Shown piece by piece: positions 62,130 to 64,000 of a stretch of 64,000 bases of DNA. Where the stretch lies: NCBI RefSeq assembly GCF_000411255.1, contig NZ_KE150412.1, positions 2,706,232 through 2,770,231 of the forward strand, in the 5' to 3' direction. How positions within the stretch are numbered: position 1 is the stretch's first letter; each line of letters opens with the position of its first letter. The translations under genes were made by a program, and so were the position numbers. Under the pieces are notes generated by a model. The model did not search any database and had not been told where the DNA came from. It saw nothing but the letters and a program-made list of their open reading frames with translations. The DNA is from Paenibacillus sp. HGH0039 (GTDB lineage Bacteria > Bacillota > Bacilli > Paenibacillales > NBRC-103111).

Positions 62130-62208
62130 GATCCCCGCCTCCTCCGCTTACGCCAATTTCCATCTCTAGCCTGTACTTACCCCGATCCAGAAATTCGGAC
62201 CACCTTTT

Positions 62209-62246
62209 CTAAAAAAAGGAATCCGGGTTCGAGATCCCGTTTGCTC
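62209..62246 (-). terminator. weak intrinsic terminator of DMT transporter gene
   Basis: Minus strand CGGG/CCCG stem, a short gap, then seven T. Confidence 0.5.
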
Positions 62247-62254
62247 CTATCCCG

Positions 62255-63124
62255 CTATCCAGCCGCACGCTCTTCCTTGCGGACCGGCTTTTTCGAATTG
62301 ACGAACCAGATGCCGATCAGTACGAAGACGATTCCCGTCACAGTGCCCGCCCTCAACGTCTCACCCAGGAAAAGAACGCCCGACAGAACGCCGATGACCG
62401 GTACCAGCAGCAGAGATACGGAAGCTTTGCCCGCCTCGGCGCGCGATAAAATATGAAACCACAGGACGAAAGCGAACGCGGAAGCGACAATCCCCGCAAA
62501 GCCGACATAAACCGCGGGCATAAGTCCCCAATGGCTCTCCCCGTGTTCAAAAACAGCCGAATACAGAAACAGCCCCGCCGCTCCCGCTACCATCTGCCAG
62601 GTCGTAAACTGGAGATTGTCGCAGTGGGCCAGCTTGCGCTTGATGATCACGTTGGAGACGGCCCAGGCAAGCCCTGACGACAAAGCCAGCAGCATGGCCC
62701 AGAAGCTTCCTCCGAGACGCACATCCAAAGCGAAGAACATCCCGATGATTCCCGCGATCAGCCCGATCGTTTTGCGGGTCGTAAGCTTTTCGCCCGGAAT
62801 GAGAAAGTGCGCCATCAGCGTCAGCCAGAGCGGCATACTGTACGTCAGCACGGAGGTAAGCCCCGCGCTTATATCCTCCAGCGAAATCTGAATCGCCAGA
62901 TTGAAATAGGCCGTCTGGAGAATTCCGCACAGGATAAACCATTTCAAATCTTTCCGTGACGGAAGCGGAACCTTCTTGAACAGACAGAACAGCAGCAGAG
63001 CGGCCGCCCCCACCCCGAAGCGGTACCCGGCGAACAACACCGGAGGAAATACGCCGTTAGCGAGCTTCATGATAACCCAGTTGTAACCCCAAATGAGGCA
63101 TAAAAGTCCGATTAACCCGTTCAA
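62255..63124 (-). CDS. EamA/DMT-family transporter
   Basis: 289 residues, ten membrane helices in two EamA repeats (CLIWGYNWVIMKLANG, then SGLAWAVSNVIIKRK). RhaT/YdcZ-like drug-metabolite efflux; substrate unknown. TTG start behind AAAGAGGTG at 7-nt spacing is preferred to an upstream ATG, which adds a hydrophilic leader. Confidence 0.88.
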   Translation of the reverse strand: MNGLIGLLCLIWGYNWVIMKLANGVFPPVLFAGYRFGVGAAALLLFCLFKKVPLPSRKDLKWFILCGILQTAYFNLAIQISLEDISAGLTSVLTYSMPLWLTLMAHFLIPGEKLTTRKTIGLIAGIIGMFFALDVRLGGSFWAMLLALSSGLAWAVSNVIIKRKLAHCDNLQFTTWQMVAGAAGLFLYSAVFEHGESHWGLMPAVYVGFAGIVASAFAFVLWFHILSRAEAGKASVSLLLVPVIGVLSGVLFLGETLRAGTVTGIVFVLIGIWFVNSKKPVRKEERAAG

Positions 63125-63208
63125 CTGCCAACACCTCTTTAATCGAATCACACCTTGCGGAGCTTTTCCGAAAATTTTCGCCCCGTGCACCTCCGCCTTT
63201 CCTTAACG

Positions 63209-63246
63209 AAAAAAAAGAGAAGATGCACCTTTCAGGCACCTTCTCT
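63209..63246 (-). terminator. intrinsic terminator of ABC-2 permease gene
   Basis: Minus strand GAGAAGGTGCC/GGTGCATCTTCTC arms and eight T. Confidence 0.92.
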
Positions 63247-63293
63247 CATTCTATCATTTATCCAGAAAATTGGGAGAAATCCGTAAAATCTCA

Positions 63294-64000
63294 TCAAATT
63301 TCTTTTCTTTGAAAATAACCCAGACCGGAGAGGAAGAAAACGACGAAGCCTCCCAGAATGACATAGATCAGCGTTTCGAAAGAAACATGAAGCCCTCCCA
63401 AGCTGGTTTCGCTCGCCGGAAGCATGGCCAGGAACGGCTGCGCCCACGGATAAAACGGACCATACGTCTCGGAATTGGCTACCAGAATGTTCGGCAGCGT
63501 GAAGATAACGTTGAGCGCGAGCGGAGCCGCAAAGCTCACCCAGGCGATGGATACCCAGAGCTGCAGAGCCGCCAGCGGCAAGGTAGCGAGCCAGCCTCCG
63601 AAGACGGGCCACAGCAGCTGACTCCAAGGGATGCTTGCTCCAAGCCCCTTGATGAAGCCCGCTCCGATCAAGCCGCCGAGGAACAGCAGCTGAGTGACGG
63701 CGAGCAGCCCGGTGACGAGCAGGAACTTGGCGATGAACAGGTGGGAGCGCGACACCGGCAGGGCAAGCACCTGCTTCCAGCCCCCGCCCGTATGCTCGTA
63801 GCGGCACACGTACGCCGCGAACACGCCGGTCAGCAGCGGGAGGAACAGCATCGCATGAATGAGGGCCATCGTGCTCAGCAGAAGCGTCCATGCGATCAAG
63901 GGTTCATTCGCCGGCACCGGCAGGGCCAGACCGGTCGCAAAAGCGAGCAGCGGGGAGATGAAAATCAGCAGCCAGATGTTCGTTTTGCGCAGCTTCAGCC
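63294..64000 (-). CDS. ABC-2 type permease, partial (runs off right edge)
   Basis: At least 235 residues; the reading frame stays open to the window edge (LRKTNIWLLIFISPLLAFAT upstream of the first in-frame GTG), so the true start is outside. Five visible membrane helices; VCRYEHTGGGWKQVLALPVSR is typical of bacitracin/lantibiotic-immunity-type permeases. The ATPase partner is expected to the right. Confidence 0.85.
   Translation of the reverse strand, partial: LKLRKTNIWLLIFISPLLAFATGLALPVPANEPLIAWTLLLSTMALIHAMLFLPLLTGVFAAYVCRYEHTGGGWKQVLALPVSRSHLFIAKFLLVTGLLAVTQLLFLGGLIGAGFIKGLGASIPWSQLLWPVFGGWLATLPLAALQLWVSIAWVSFAAPLALNVIFTLPNILVANSETYGPFYPWAQPFLAMLPASETSLGGLHVSFETLIYVILGGFVVFFLSGLGYFQRKEI

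Overview
The window reads as a chromosomal segment of a Gram-positive, low-to-mid GC Bacillota, most likely a Paenibacillus-type member of Paenibacillaceae. Reasons: strong GGAGG ribosome binding sites, an SLH-anchored surface protease, a PadR/MarR/MerR/MocR regulator repertoire, TTG and probable CTG starts, a GlpP-controlled glycerol-phosphate locus, a CcpA-type cre site and a yjlC-ndh gene pair. Protein families are recognised from sequence only; no database search was run.

Left part (1-20 kb): the glnS 5' portion, an SLH subtilisin-like protease, NAD(P)H-hydrate repair enzyme (nnr), a MerR-methyltransferase fusion with a textbook MerR promoter, a second methyltransferase, an FAD oxidoreductase preceded by a purine-type riboswitch, a divergent LysE exporter/MocR regulator pair, a truncated haemoglobin, dGTPase, an EAL phosphodiesterase, a DUF4846 lipoprotein and a dicarboxylate/amino-acid symporter.

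Middle (20-42 kb): a YhgE-type membrane protein, a marR-ABC-ABC export operon, a CNNM/CorC protein, a lipoprotein, a marR-MMPL operon, and a glycerol-phosphate island: glpD, glpP, mgtC-like, ugpQ, ugpB, ugpE, ugpA. Three transcripts of this island (glpD, ugpQ-mgtC-glpP, ugpAEB) start with leaders containing the same 23-nt hairpin (GGAGA-N3-GGAGA loop) overlapping an intrinsic terminator, so GlpP antitermination probably controls uptake (Ugp), diester hydrolysis (UgpQ), oxidation (GlpD) and GlpP itself.

Right part (42-64 kb): a frameshifted gene remnant, an MBL hydrolase, an Lrp regulator, cold shock protein, GlsB-like protein, a RecB-nuclease/XPD-helicase fusion, lspA, a second heterodimeric ABC exporter, a YwnB-like NAD(P)-binding protein, a probable new type I toxin-antitoxin locus (54.18-54.60 kb), a DUF3298 secreted protein, yjlC-ndh, a split ThrE exporter, rluF, a lipid kinase, a DMT transporter and the 3' part of an ABC-2 permease.

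The strongest unexpected items are (1) the putative type I toxin-antitoxin pair with a 43-residue membrane peptide, convergent antisense RNA and a 10-bp 5'-3' mRNA closure; (2) the covarying GlpP leader element present three times; (3) the purine riboswitch whose terminator consumes the aptamer, implying an ON switch in front of an uncharacterised flavoprotein. No tRNA, rRNA, CRISPR array, insertion sequence or prophage was seen.
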